DNA of 64,000 nt from assembly GCF_018866305.1 (NCBI RefSeq), contig NZ_CP076456.1:1798001-1862000 (forward strand). The letters run 5' to 3'. This DNA is from Arthrobacter sunyaminii (lineage in GTDB: Bacteria; Actinomycetota; Actinomycetes; Actinomycetales; Micrococcaceae). Below are positions 13,202 to 22,540 of the stretch, piece after piece. Numbering within the stretch: the first letter of the stretch is position 1; every line of letters starts with the position of its first letter. Below the pieces are notes generated by a model that made no database searches, had not been told where the DNA came from, and saw nothing but the letters and a program-made list of their open reading frames with translations. Position numbers and translations under genes: made by a program.

Positions 13202-14136
13202 ACGGCTTCGATGACAACCCGCGACGCTACGAGCACCTGACCAGCCTCCGGCTGGAGGACCCCGGAGCCGTCAGCCGCGCGGCTGCCGAACGCCGTCCCC
13301 ACCCCGGACCACGGCTGGGGAAACAAAACTTTATTGTTGCAGCCGATCATCCGGCCCGCGGCGCCCTCGCCGTAGGCAAGCAGTCCATGGCGATGGCAGA
13401 CCGCCATGATCTTCTGGACCGGTTGCTATCCGCGCTGGCCCATCCGGCAGTGGACGGTGTGCTGGCCACAGCCGACATCATGGATGACCTGCTCCTGCTG
13501 GGTGCTCTGGACGGCAAACTGCTGTTCGGCTCCATGAACCGGGGCGGGCTGGCCGGTTCCGTCAATGAACCCGACGACCGGTTCACGGGCCACACCGCGG
13601 CCGCGCTGCAGTCGCTGGGCGCCACCGGGGGCAAAATGCTCGTCCGCATCTGCCTGGGAGACCCGGCAACGGTCAGCACGCTGGAATCAGCCGCGAAAAC
13701 CATCGACGCCCTCGCAGAGCGGCACCTGGTGGCAATGGTGGAACCGTTCATGTCCGTGTGGGATCACGGCGGCCTGCGCAACGACCTGACCGCCGACGCC
13801 GTCATCACCTCCATTGCCATCGCCTCGGGACTGGGTTCCACCAGCGCCTATACCTGGCTGAAGCTGCCCGTGGTCCCCGACATGGAGCGGGTTCTGGCAG
13901 CCACCACCATGCCCGCTGTCCTGCTCGGCGGAGACCCGTCCGGGTCCCCGCAGGACACCTTGAACCGCTGGCAGGCGGCCTTGAAACTGCCCGGCGTCCA
14001 GGGCCTGACCGTAGGCAGAACCCTGCTGTACCCCAAAAGCGGTGACGTCGGCGAGGCCGTGGCCGCGGCGGCCTCGCTGCTCAACAACCACCCGGCACGG
14101 ACCTTTGTCCCCGAACAGGAAGTGCCTGCACCATGA
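13198..14136 (+). CDS. Cgl0159-type (beta/alpha)8 aldolase of inositol catabolism
   Basis: 312-residue protein of the actinobacterial Cgl0159 / DeoC-LacD-like aldolase family found in iol clusters. By position it should cleave 6-phospho-5-dehydro-2-deoxygluconate to dihydroxyacetone phosphate and malonate semialdehyde, the step done by IolJ in Bacillus. Barrel features include FIVAADHPARG at the first strand and GGKMLVRI mid-protein, whose Lys is a candidate Schiff-base residue. The GTG start overlaps the iolC stop, with GGAGG at 13186-13190; the frame is open further upstream but only inside iolC. It ends with an ATGA overlap into iolD. The exact reaction is inferred. Confidence 0.82.
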   Translation: MNGFDDNPRRYEHLTSLRLEDPGAVSRAAAERRPHPGPRLGKQNFIVAADHPARGALAVGKQSMAMADRHDLLDRLLSALAHPAVDGVLATADIMDDLLLLGALDGKLLFGSMNRGGLAGSVNEPDDRFTGHTAAALQSLGATGGKMLVRICLGDPATVSTLESAAKTIDALAERHLVAMVEPFMSVWDHGGLRNDLTADAVITSIAIASGLGSTSAYTWLKLPVVPDMERVLAATTMPAVLLGGDPSGSPQDTLNRWQAALKLPGVQGLTVGRTLLYPKSGDVGEAVAAAASLLNNHPARTFVPEQEVPAP

Positions 14137-16112
14137 AAACGCGCAGCATGACGGTGGCCCAGGCTGTGGTCGAGTTCCTGGGCAAACAGTACGTTGTGGA
14201 CAGCATCGGGGGTGTGGACTACCGCGAGCGCCTGATCCCCGGCATCTTCGGCATCTTTGGCCACGGCAACGTTGCCGGGGTGGGCCAGGCACTAAAACAG
14301 GAGCAGGTCCGGGACCCGGATGTGATGCCCTATTACCAGGGACGTAATGAACAGGCGATGGTGCATCAGGCGGTGGGATACGCACGGCACGTACGCCGGC
14401 GCGCCACTTATGCGGTGACCAGCTCCATTGGGCCGGGAGCCACCAACATGCTCACCGGGGCTGCCGTGGCCACCACCAACCGGCTTCCCGTGCTGCTGCT
14501 CCCGGCAGACACCTTCGCCACCCGGGCGGCGGATCCCGTGCTGCAGCAGCTGGAGCGTCCGGACGCTTACGACATCACCGTCAATGACGCCTTCCGCCCG
14601 CTGTCCCGGTACTTTGACCGGGTGGTCCGGCCGGAACAGCTCTATTCGGCCTTCCTCAACGGTCTGCGGGTCCTTACGGATCCTGCCGACACCGGCGCGG
14701 TCACCATTTCGCTGCCCCAGGATGTCCAGGCCGAGACACTCGACGTGCCCGCAGAATTCCTCGCGGAGCGGGAATGGCGCATCCGCCGCCCTGAGCCCGA
14801 CGAGGATGACATCCTCCGCGCCGCCCAGCTGATCCGCTCAGCCCGGCGTCCGCTGATCATCGCGGGAGGCGGAGTGCTGTACGCGTTCGCCACCGCTCAG
14901 CTGGCGCGGCTGGCCGAACTCACGGGCATACCGGTTGCCTACACCCAGGCCGGCGTCGGATCGCTGCCCTGGGACGCTCCGTACTGCCTCGGCGCTGTCG
15001 GTTCCACCGGCACGACGGCGGCCAACACCGTCGCACACGACGCGGACCTGATCATTGGCATCGGCACCCGCTACGAGGACTTCACCACGGCCTCGCGCAC
15101 GGCTTTCCAGGATCCGGACGTGAAGTTCGTGAACATCAACGTGGCACCGCTGGACGCGTACAAGCTGGGCACCGCGCTGCCAATCGTGGCTGATGCCCGC
15201 AAGGCGCTGCTTCGACTGACGGAGGCCCTGTCCGGTTACCGCGTTGGTGCGGACCTGGAGCAGCTGGTGGCAGCGGAAAAGAAGCGCTGGAACGCCACTG
15301 TGGACGAGGTTTTCGACACCCGGCATGTTCCGCTGCCCAGCCAAAACGAAATCATCGGAGCCGTTCGCCGCGCTACCGCCGCACGCGACGTCGTCGTCTG
15401 CGCTGCCGGATCCCTGCCCGGCGACCTGCACAAAATGTGGCGCATTGCCGACCCCTTCGGCTACCACGTGGAATATGCCTTCTCCACCATGGGCTATGAA
15501 ATCCCGGGCGGACTGGGAGTAAAACGCGCCGCCGTTGACGAGGCACGCCGTGCCGGGAACGGCGAGGCGCCGCGCGACGTCGTCGTCATGGTGGGTGACG
15601 GCTCCTACCTGATGATGCACACCGAACTGGTCACCGCCGTAGCCGAAGGCATCAAGCTCATAACCGTCCTGATCCAGAACCACGGATACGCCTCCATCGG
15701 GGCGCTGTCCGAGTCGCTGGGCTCGCAGCGGTTCGGCACCCGTTACCGGACGCTGGATCCCGTGCACCGAACCTTCGACGACGGCGATTTGCTGCCCGTT
15801 GATCTCGCGGCAAATGCGCAATCACTGGGCGTTCGCGTCATCCGGGTGGAGCCCGGTGACAATGCAGTGGCCGATCTGGAGACGGCCGTCGCCAAGGCCA
15901 AGGCCGAACCCGAGGGCAGCGGGCCGGTGCTGATTCACGTCGAGTCCAATCCGCTGATCGATGCTCCCGATTCCGAATCCTGGTGGGACGTTCCCGTAGC
16001 CGGCGCCTCCGAACTGGAGTCCACCCGGGATGCCCACAGCACCTACCTCCGGCACAAGGCCGCACAGAAACCGTTGATCGGTGACGCAGAGACAGGACCG
16101 GCACATGACTGA
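14133..16112 (+). CDS. iolD: 3D-(3,5/4)-trihydroxycyclohexane-1,2-dione acylhydrolase
   Basis: Thiamine-diphosphate enzyme that opens the inositol-derived ring to 5-deoxyglucuronate. The 659-residue chain has the three ThDP-enzyme domains: an N-terminal PYR domain with the conserved glutamate region around YYQGRNEQAMVH, a central domain, and a C-terminal PP domain with the GDGSYLMM and NHGYASIG parts of the ThDP/Mg motif. Length and the GPGATNM motif fit IolD rather than acetolactate synthase. It overlaps the preceding gene by ATGA and the following gene by 8 bases. Confidence 0.94.
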   Translation: MKTRSMTVAQAVVEFLGKQYVVDSIGGVDYRERLIPGIFGIFGHGNVAGVGQALKQEQVRDPDVMPYYQGRNEQAMVHQAVGYARHVRRRATYAVTSSIGPGATNMLTGAAVATTNRLPVLLLPADTFATRAADPVLQQLERPDAYDITVNDAFRPLSRYFDRVVRPEQLYSAFLNGLRVLTDPADTGAVTISLPQDVQAETLDVPAEFLAEREWRIRRPEPDEDDILRAAQLIRSARRPLIIAGGGVLYAFATAQLARLAELTGIPVAYTQAGVGSLPWDAPYCLGAVGSTGTTAANTVAHDADLIIGIGTRYEDFTTASRTAFQDPDVKFVNINVAPLDAYKLGTALPIVADARKALLRLTEALSGYRVGADLEQLVAAEKKRWNATVDEVFDTRHVPLPSQNEIIGAVRRATAARDVVVCAAGSLPGDLHKMWRIADPFGYHVEYAFSTMGYEIPGGLGVKRAAVDEARRAGNGEAPRDVVVMVGDGSYLMMHTELVTAVAEGIKLITVLIQNHGYASIGALSESLGSQRFGTRYRTLDPVHRTFDDGDLLPVDLAANAQSLGVRVIRVEPGDNAVADLETAVAKAKAEPEGSGPVLIHVESNPLIDAPDSESWWDVPVAGASELESTRDAHSTYLRHKAAQKPLIGDAETGPAHD

Positions 16113-17019
16113 GAACAAGCTCATCATCGGAACCGCACCGGATTCCTGGGGCGTCTGGTTCGCCCAGGACCCCCGGCAAACCCCATGGCAGCGTTTCCTG
16201 GACGAAGCGGCCGAAGCCGGTTACCGGTGGATCGAACTGGGACCGTACGGCTACCTGCCTTCCGATCCGGTCCGGCTGGCGGATGAGCTGGGGCAGCGCG
16301 GCCTGCAGGTCTCCGCCGGAACCGTCTTCACGGCCTTTCACCGCGGCGCCGATCAGTGGGAGGAAGCATGGGAGCCGGCCCGCCGGGTTGCTGAACTCAC
16401 GGCGGCCATGGGCGGGCAGCACATGGTGGTGATTCCGGCGATGTGGCGCGACGACGTAACCGGAGAAGCGATCGAGAGTTCCGACCTTACGCCGGAACAA
16501 CTCCAGGACCTGTTTCTCGGCCACAACCGGCTGGGAAAGGTGCTGGCCGAGGATTACGGACTGCAGCAGCAGTTCCACCCGCACGCCGACTCGCACGTAT
16601 GTGCGCAGCCGGACATTGAACGCTTCCTGCAGGAAACCGATCCCGCACTGGTGTCCCTGTGCCTGGACACCGGACATGCGCAGTACGGAGATGCGGACAG
16701 CGTGGAGCTGATGACCACCTACCCGGAGCGCATCGGCTACCTGCACCTGAAACAGGTGGATCCGCAGGTCCTGGACACGGTCCGCCGGGAGAACCTGACC
16801 TGGGCCGCGGCAAACCGGGCCGGGGTCATGAGTGAACCACCGGGGGGACTGCCTGATCTGTCCCTAATCATCGCGGCGGCCGAGGAACTGAACCGGCCGC
16901 TGTTCGGGATCGTGGAGCAGGACATGTACCCGGTGGCCAATCTGGATGTACCCCTGCCGATCGCCCGCCGGACCCGCAACTACCTGCTCTCCTGCGGTTC
17001 ACGGACGCGCGTTTCCTAG
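16105..17019 (+). CDS. iolE: Myo-inosose-2 dehydratase
   Basis: TIM-barrel metalloenzyme that dehydrates 2-keto-myo-inositol to the dione used by IolD. The 304-residue product begins with GTAPDSWGVWF, characteristic of IolE. It keeps the likely metal ligands of the AP-endonuclease-2-like fold (Glu in RWIELGPYGY, HPHADSHV, CLDTGHAQYG, HLKQVD). ATG 16105 is chosen over GTG 16081 because the homologous region starts there and it overlaps the iolD stop by 8 bases. The length is typical. Confidence 0.92.
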   Translation: MTENKLIIGTAPDSWGVWFAQDPRQTPWQRFLDEAAEAGYRWIELGPYGYLPSDPVRLADELGQRGLQVSAGTVFTAFHRGADQWEEAWEPARRVAELTAAMGGQHMVVIPAMWRDDVTGEAIESSDLTPEQLQDLFLGHNRLGKVLAEDYGLQQQFHPHADSHVCAQPDIERFLQETDPALVSLCLDTGHAQYGDADSVELMTTYPERIGYLHLKQVDPQVLDTVRRENLTWAAANRAGVMSEPPGGLPDLSLIIAAAEELNRPLFGIVEQDMYPVANLDVPLPIARRTRNYLLSCGSRTRVS

Positions 17020-17077
17020 CTGCCGCCTTACCCAACTTTCGCAACCAGCTCCGCAAGGATCACCTAAGGAGGCTCCT

Positions 17078-18094
17078 ATGAGCCGGAATCTCAGCGTTGC
17101 CGTCATCGGTGCCGGACGCATGGGCGTTGACCATATACAGCGCCTGGCCCGGCGCACCCACGGGGCGGAGGTAAGCGCCGTCGTCGACATCGATCCTGCC
17201 CGGGCAGCCGCCGCAGCCGCCGGTGTTCCCGGTGCCGCTGCCCTGACCGACATCCGCGCAGCACTTGAGGACCCGCGCACGGACGCTGTGCTGATCGCAA
17301 CGCCCGGCTTTCTGCATGAAGACGCATTGCACGCCGCGCTCGCCCGGGACATCCCCATCCTCTGCGAAAAACCCCTGACCCCGGACTCGGTGTCGGCCTG
17401 GCGGGTGCTGCAGGCGGAGGAGAAGCTGGGCCGCAAACGCATCCAGGTGGGCTTCATGCGCCGCTATGACGCCGAGTATGCGCATCTGGCCGAGCTGATC
17501 CGCAGCGGAGAACTGGGCGAGCTGCTGATGCTGCACCACCAGCACCGCAACCCCGCCACACCGCCCGGATTCAGCAACGAAATGCTGATCAACGACTCCG
17601 TGGTGCACGAGTTTGACGCCGTCCGGTTCTTTAGCGCGGAAGAGATTACCTCGGTGCGGGTGCGCACCGGCAAGACCACCCGCAACGCCCCGGCGGGCAT
17701 GAATGACCCGCAGCAGGTGCTAATGGAAACAACCTCGGGTGTGCTGGCCGACGTGGAGATCTATGTCAATGCCCAGTACGGCTACGAGGTGGGCACCCAG
17801 GCGGTGTTCGAGCAGGGAGTAGTGCGGATCGGAAACCACGCCGGCCCGTACCTGAGCGCCCGCGGACGCTGGGGCGGCACCGTCCTGCCGGGGTTTGCCG
17901 AGCGGTTCAGCGCCGCCTACGACCGCGAAATCCAGTCCTGGGTGGACGCTGCCCTGCAGGGGGACATCGGCGGGCCCAGTGCCTGGGACGGATACGCGGC
18001 GGCGGCCTGCTGCGAAGCCGGCGTCGAAGCGCAGAAAACCGGCCGTACGGTTGCCGTTGAGCTTCACGAAAAGCCCCTGCTGTACCAGAGCTGA
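17078..18094 (+). CDS. iolG: Inositol 2-dehydrogenase (Gfo/Idh/MocA family)
   Basis: NAD-dependent oxidoreductase that oxidises myo-inositol to 2-keto-myo-inositol, the first step of the pathway. The 338-residue protein has the N-terminal Rossmann motif VIGAGRMG, the EKP active-site motif (LCEKPLT) and DSVVHEFD in the C-terminal catalytic domain. ATG 17078 follows a perfect AAGGAGG at 17066-17072; this is the only gene of the run with a sizeable (58-bp) gap before it, so it may be translated more strongly. Members of this family can use other polyols; the operon argues for inositol. Confidence 0.9.
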   Translation: MSRNLSVAVIGAGRMGVDHIQRLARRTHGAEVSAVVDIDPARAAAAAAGVPGAAALTDIRAALEDPRTDAVLIATPGFLHEDALHAALARDIPILCEKPLTPDSVSAWRVLQAEEKLGRKRIQVGFMRRYDAEYAHLAELIRSGELGELLMLHHQHRNPATPPGFSNEMLINDSVVHEFDAVRFFSAEEITSVRVRTGKTTRNAPAGMNDPQQVLMETTSGVLADVEIYVNAQYGYEVGTQAVFEQGVVRIGNHAGPYLSARGRWGGTVLPGFAERFSAAYDREIQSWVDAALQGDIGGPSAWDGYAAAACCEAGVEAQKTGRTVAVELHEKPLLYQS

Positions 18095-18151
18095 CCACGG
18101 CGCCGGTGCGATGCAGAGCAATGCGTTGCCAGCGAAAGAGGAGTGCGAACA

Positions 18152-19054
18152 ATGAAGATTGCCTTGGACCCAACGCCGTTCCATCACAGCCACTCGCTGC
18201 TGGAGTTTCCGCAGCTGGCCGCAGATTTGGGATACGAATACCTGCAGCTCACGCCGCATCCGGATTTTCTGCCGTTCTTTACCCATCCCAAAGCTGACGA
18301 CGCCCTGGTAGCCGACCTGAAAAAGGCCTGTGCCGAAGCAGAAGTTGAGATTGCCTCGGTCCTGCCGGTGCTGCGGTGGTCCTCGCCTGACGAAAATCTC
18401 CGCGAGACTGCGGTGCGCTACTGGAAGCGGGCCGTGCAGATCGCCGTCGACCTCGGCACCGTGCAGCTGAACACAGAATTTGGCGGACGCCCGGAACAAC
18501 CGGAAGAATCCGAGGCCGCTTTCTACCGCTCCATGGAGGAGCTGGTGCCGGTGTTTGAGCGCGAGGGACTCCACGTGGCCATAGATCCCCACCCCGATGA
18601 CTTCGTTGAGGAAGGCCTGGCCGCATGGCGGGTGATCCGGGGTGTCAATTCGCCAAATCTCGGCTTTGTCCTTGTCGCTGCTCATTCTTTTCATCTGGCG
18701 GACGCGCCGGGTGACATTCTGGCCGCCGTGGGGGAGCAGCTGCGGGTTGTCCATATGGCGGACACCATGAACCACCGTGCATCGCACGGCCTGCGCTACA
18801 TCACCAACCCGCCGGGCAATACCGTCCGGGTGCACCAGCACCTGAAGATCGGTGACGGAGACGTGGACTGGCAGGAGCTTCTCGAGGCTCTGTCCGGCAA
18901 CGGATTCCTGGACCGCACAGAGTCCGTCATGGTCTCCAGCGTCTTCGCTGAAGATGAAAACGCCCACGAAGTATCCCGCTACCAGCTCACCACCATGATG
19001 GACATGATCCGCGGACGCGGGGATGCCCCGGAACGGACGGAGGACAAGCAATGA
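18152..19054 (+). CDS. iolH: IolH-like sugar phosphate isomerase/epimerase
   Basis: 300-residue AP-endonuclease-2-fold TIM barrel (xylose-isomerase-like). Metal-ligand candidates are visible in [21 protein letters not shown] and [10 protein letters not shown]. In iol clusters this position is filled by IolH or IolI; IolI interconverts inosose isomers, while the role of IolH is poorly defined. I favour IolH because the protein begins [11 protein letters not shown] and lacks the IolI start. ATG 18152 has AAAGAGGAG eight bases upstream; an in-frame GTG at 18143 is part of that site. It ends with an ATGA overlap into the transporter gene. Confidence 0.75.
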   Translation: MKIALDPTPFHHSHSLLEFPQLAADLGYEYLQLTPHPDFLPFFTHPKADDALVADLKKACAEAEVEIASVLPVLRWSSPDENLRETAVRYWKRAVQIAVDLGTVQLNTEFGGRPEQPEESEAAFYRSMEELVPVFEREGLHVAIDPHPDDFVEEGLAAWRVIRGVNSPNLGFVLVAAHSFHLADAPGDILAAVGEQLRVVHMADTMNHRASHGLRYITNPPGNTVRVHQHLKIGDGDVDWQELLEALSGNGFLDRTESVMVSSVFAEDENAHEVSRYQLTTMMDMIRGRGDAPERTEDKQ

Positions 19055-20550
19055 GCGCGACCAACCAGCCCGAACGGGGCATCAGTCCTGAGCAGGAACC
19101 CGGGCGCATCAGGGATCGCGGCCAGTCCCCGGACGCCGGGATGAAACCCAACAAGGCGCTCAAACGCATCACCGCGGTCAGTACGCTGGGCGGCCTGCTG
19201 TTTGGCTATGACACAGGCGTCATCAATGGAGCGCTGCCCTTCATGGAGGACGATCTGGGCCTGACGCCGCTGACCACCGGGCTGGTCACCAGTTCGCTGC
19301 TTGTCGGTGCTGCCTTCGGTGCGCTGTCCGGCGGCAGGCTCGGGGACCGCTATGGCCGCCGGCGCCTGATCATGGGATTGGCCGCCGTGTTCCTGCTGGG
19401 AACCATCGGAGTGTCGCTGGCACCGAACGTTGCCGTCATGGTGGCTTTCCGTTTCATTCTTGGCCTGGCAGTGGGCGGAGCCTCGGCCATGGTGCCGGTG
19501 TTCCTGGCGGAAATGGCCCCGGCCCACCTGCGCGGACAGATGGTGACCCGGAACGAGCTGATGATCGTCAGCGGCCAGCTGCTCGCCTTCGTGACCAACG
19601 CGGTACTTGGCAATGTCTGGGCTGACGAGACGCACATCTGGCGGTGGATGCTGGTGCTCGCGACCCTGCCCGCCATCGGACTGTGGATCGGGATGCTCCG
19701 GGTACCGGAGAGCCCGCGCTGGCTCGCCTCGATCGGGAGCTTCCCCGAAGCCTTCGAAGTGCTCAAGAAGATCCGGACCGCGGCGGTGGCACGGAAGGAA
19801 ATTGACGACGTCCGGGCGCTGGCGCGTGAGGACTATGAGGCGAAGAAGGGATCCTTCAAGGATTTGCGGGTGCCGTGGATGCGGCACATATTCTTGATCG
19901 GCGTAGGGGTGGCGATCTGCCAGCAGATCACCGGCGTGAACTCGATCATGTATTACGGCACCGAAATCCTGAAGCAGTCCGGATTCGGCACGCAGGCCGC
20001 GCTGACAGCAAACATCGCCAACGGTGTGATCTCCGTCCTGGCAACCTTCGCGGGGATCTGGCTGCTGGGCAGGGTCGGCAGGCGCCCAATGCTAATGGTC
20101 GGCCAGATTGGAACCATTACCGCACTGTCCCTGATCGGTCTCTTTTCGCTGCTGCTGCCCGAGGGCACCGGGCGCGGCTTCGTGATCCTGGCGCTGACCG
20201 TCACCTTCCTCGCATTCCAGCAGGGTGCCATTTCACCGGTCACATGGCTGATGCTCTCGGAGATCTTCCCGCTGAAGATCCGCGGGCTGGGGATGGGCAG
20301 CACCGCCTTCATCCTCTGGATGGTCAATTTTGCCGTAGGTTTCAGCTTTCCCATGCTCACGGCGGGCCTTGGAATCTCCGGCACGTTCTTCCTTTTCGCG
20401 GGACTCGGTGTGTTTGCCGTGCTCTTCGTCAAGGCGTATCTGCCCGAAACACGCGGCAAGTCACTGGAGGAACTGGAGGAGCAGTTCCACGCCAGGGATG
20501 CCGCAGCACTTCGCCGGCCAGGTCCGGCGCGGGCCGCGGCGGTCGGGTAG
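19051..20550 (+). CDS. iolT: MFS sugar porter, probable myo-inositol transporter
   Basis: 499-residue major facilitator with 12 predicted membrane helices. Sugar-porter signatures are present: [16 protein letters not shown] in helix 1, [11 protein letters not shown] in loop 2-3, PESPRWL after helix 6, and [12 protein letters not shown] at the end. An unusual 30-residue polar N-terminal extension precedes helix 1. The gene is last in the forward iol run and overlaps the IolH-like gene, so proton-coupled inositol uptake is the natural reading. The ABC importer encoded at 22541-25561 may be a second route. Confidence 0.87.
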   Translation: MSATNQPERGISPEQEPGRIRDRGQSPDAGMKPNKALKRITAVSTLGGLLFGYDTGVINGALPFMEDDLGLTPLTTGLVTSSLLVGAAFGALSGGRLGDRYGRRRLIMGLAAVFLLGTIGVSLAPNVAVMVAFRFILGLAVGGASAMVPVFLAEMAPAHLRGQMVTRNELMIVSGQLLAFVTNAVLGNVWADETHIWRWMLVLATLPAIGLWIGMLRVPESPRWLASIGSFPEAFEVLKKIRTAAVARKEIDDVRALAREDYEAKKGSFKDLRVPWMRHIFLIGVGVAICQQITGVNSIMYYGTEILKQSGFGTQAALTANIANGVISVLATFAGIWLLGRVGRRPMLMVGQIGTITALSLIGLFSLLLPEGTGRGFVILALTVTFLAFQQGAISPVTWLMLSEIFPLKIRGLGMGSTAFILWMVNFAVGFSFPMLTAGLGISGTFFLFAGLGVFAVLFVKAYLPETRGKSLEELEEQFHARDAAALRRPGPARAAAVG

Positions 20551-20587
20551 GTGTACTCAGACAGCAGGGTCCCGGTCAGACGGCAGC

Positions 20588-21487
20588 TCAGGAGGTGAAC
20601 GGGAGCCGCGGGTCCATCGGCTGTCCGTCCCAGGTTTTCCGGATCCAGCCGTGGTGCGGATCGTCGCTGATCAGCCACTCCCGCACCCGGCCGGGACCGG
20701 CCATAATGTTGAGGTAGTAGAGGTCGTATCCCGGGGCTGCCATGGCCGGGCCGTGCCAGCCGTAGGGGACGAGCACAACATCGCCGCTGCGGACTTCGGC
20801 CCTGACATCGATCGGCCTTTCATCGGAGGCGTAGACGCGCGCATAGCCCACCGCGTCAACGTCCTCCGGAACCGGTGAACCCGCAGCAGCCCGCGTTTCA
20901 AAGTAGTAGATCTCCTCCAGGGACGTCTCCCCGTCCTTCTCCTCATCATGCTTGTGCGGGGGATAGGAAGACCAGTTGCCGGCAGGGGTGAGGACTTCGC
21001 AGACAATGAAGCGGTCCGCTTCCAGTGCGGCCGGGGTGCCGAAGTTGTGGACCTGCCGTGAACAGGTTCCCGATCCCCGCAGCTCCACCGGGGTTTCCTC
21101 CGCCGTGACCAGCCGCACCGGATAACTCTCGTGCGCCGGGGCCAGGGCCACAGCAACCTTGCCGCCATTGTCCGAGGAGACCGTCAGCGGCGTCCGGACC
21201 CCTGAATAGAGGACATCGGTGGCGCCGGCAAAGACCGAGTTCCTGCCCCGCAGCGGATACGTGGTTCCGTCAACCAGGACCGTAAAGGCTCCAACAAGCG
21301 GGATGACCAGCCGCTCTTCATCCGCTGCCGGCAGCGACACCGACTCCCCGGGCGCCAGTTCCGTGACCTTTAGGCCGGTGTGTGACCATCCCGGAATCCT
21401 GGCGGCGCTGTCCGTTGCTCCCAGCGAAACCTGCCACCCGCCGTCGGCGGCCGAACCCAGCGGATAGACCCAAGGTGTTTCCGACAT
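20588..21487 (-). CDS. iolB: 5-deoxy-glucuronate isomerase
   Basis: Bicupin enzyme that isomerises 5-deoxyglucuronate to 2-deoxy-5-keto-gluconate, the substrate of IolC. The 299-residue protein carries the cupin metal motif SYPPHKHDE with the matching EIYYF strand, and the second-cupin stretch VLVPYGWHGP. It is transcribed opposite to the main iol run, 28 bases downstream of the GntR regulator, so iolR-iolB form their own operon. The tails of iolB and iolT are 37 bases apart with no clear terminator. Confidence 0.94.
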   Translation of the reverse strand: MSETPWVYPLGSAADGGWQVSLGATDSAARIPGWSHTGLKVTELAPGESVSLPAADEERLVIPLVGAFTVLVDGTTYPLRGRNSVFAGATDVLYSGVRTPLTVSSDNGGKVAVALAPAHESYPVRLVTAEETPVELRGSGTCSRQVHNFGTPAALEADRFIVCEVLTPAGNWSSYPPHKHDEEKDGETSLEEIYYFETRAAAGSPVPEDVDAVGYARVYASDERPIDVRAEVRSGDVVLVPYGWHGPAMAAPGYDLYYLNIMAGPGRVREWLISDDPHHGWIRKTWDGQPMDPRLPFTS

Positions 21488-21515
21488 CCGAATCTCTTTC
21501 CCGGGGTGTGCACCC

Positions 21516-22256
21516 CTAGCGCTGAACCAGTGTCATCTCGAAGCTGTAGGAATCGGCACGATACACGTGGCGTCCGGTTTCGACGTTGCGTCCGGCATCG
21601 TCCACTGCGGTGCGTTCCATGGTTACCAATGCGTCACCGGGCGCGATGTCCAGCAGCTCCGCCTGCCGTTTGTCGGCAACGGCGGCACCGATGCGCTGGG
21701 TGGCCAGCCTCAAGTTCACTCCGGCATCCCGCAGGAGCTGGTAGAGGCCCTGCTCCCGGAGGGCTCCCTCGGTGATTTCCGTGATGTCATCGCGCACCCA
21801 ATTCTCCATGAGTGCCAGCGGCTTGCCGCCGACGGTGCGCAGCCGGGAGAAGTGGTAGGTGCGCACGCCCTTGGGCAGTTCCAGCGTCTCTGCGACGGCC
21901 CGTGCTGTCTGGCCGTGCCGGAAGTCGAGTACCGCGGTGGCGGGTTTTTGTCCGGACCCCTGCAGATCATCGAACAGGCTGGTCAACTCCAGGTGGCGGC
22001 GAACCTGGTTTGATACCACCTGAGTGCCAACACCGCGCTTGCGGACGAGCAGCCCGGCACGGACCAATTCGTCCATGGCCTTGCGCATAGTGGGCCGGGA
22101 CAGGTTCAGCTTGCCGGCCAGGTCAATCTCGTTGTCCAGCCTGGAGCCGAATTCCAGGACGCCGCTGTGGATGGCTGCTTCAATTCCCTGGACCACTTGG
22201 TGGTACAGGGGCACGGGGGAGGACCGGTCAATCGGAATATTGAGCTCCGGACTCAT
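21516..22256 (-). CDS. iolR: GntR-family regulator, probable IolR
   Basis: 246-residue HutC-subfamily GntR protein. The N-terminal winged helix shows PLYHQVVQGIEAAIHSGVLEFGS and LSRPTMRKAMDEL; the C-terminal UTRA ligand domain contains VRTYHFSRLRTVGGKP and ends with the YRADSYSFEM strand. The start has GGAGG six to ten bases upstream. It lies between iolB and a divergent ABC importer, both inositol-related, so it most likely represses the iol genes in the absence of an inositol intermediate. The name rests on context and on the motif match described for the sites at 12106 and 22409. Confidence 0.85.
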   Translation of the reverse strand: MSPELNIPIDRSSPVPLYHQVVQGIEAAIHSGVLEFGSRLDNEIDLAGKLNLSRPTMRKAMDELVRAGLLVRKRGVGTQVVSNQVRRHLELTSLFDDLQGSGQKPATAVLDFRHGQTARAVAETLELPKGVRTYHFSRLRTVGGKPLALMENWVRDDITEITEGALREQGLYQLLRDAGVNLRLATQRIGAAVADKRQAELLDIAPGDALVTMERTAVDDAGRNVETGRHVYRADSYSFEMTLVQR

Positions 22257-22408
22257 TGCTGGACCTCCGTAGTTTTCCCGGTCTGCACCGCACCATGTAA
22301 GGACAAAAACGTTTGCTGTCGAGTGTAACAGCGGTCACTCCGCCGGAGGGATCGCTCACCAATTCTCGCGAACCTGTCTCCTGACAAGCGCTTCGGGTAA
22401 GGCGAGTA

Positions 22409-22418
22409 TGTCCTGACA
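22409..22418 (+). promoter_or_regulatory. Putative IolR operator
   Basis: TGTCCTGACA fully matches KGWCHTRACA, the corynebacterial IolR motif as I recall it. It lies 5 bases before the -35 of the ABC importer promoter. A near copy, TCTCCTGACA, is at 22377-22386. Binding is inferred. Confidence 0.55.
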
Positions 22419-22423
22419 AATGA

Positions 22424-22451
22424 TTGACATGGTCATGCTTGTCGATATATT
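22424..22451 (+). promoter_or_regulatory. Promoter of the sugar-type ABC importer
   Basis: TTGACA (22424-22429), 16-bp spacer, and TATATT (22446-22451): a near-consensus sigma-70 promoter about 90 bases before the lipoprotein gene. Confidence 0.7.
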
Positions 22452-22540
22452 TGGACTTCCAAGTGCCGAAGCGGGGCGGCGCCCCTCCGGCTGCCGGCTG
22501 CTGGCTACTGGGCCGGGCCGTGAAGACAAAGGAGACTTTA

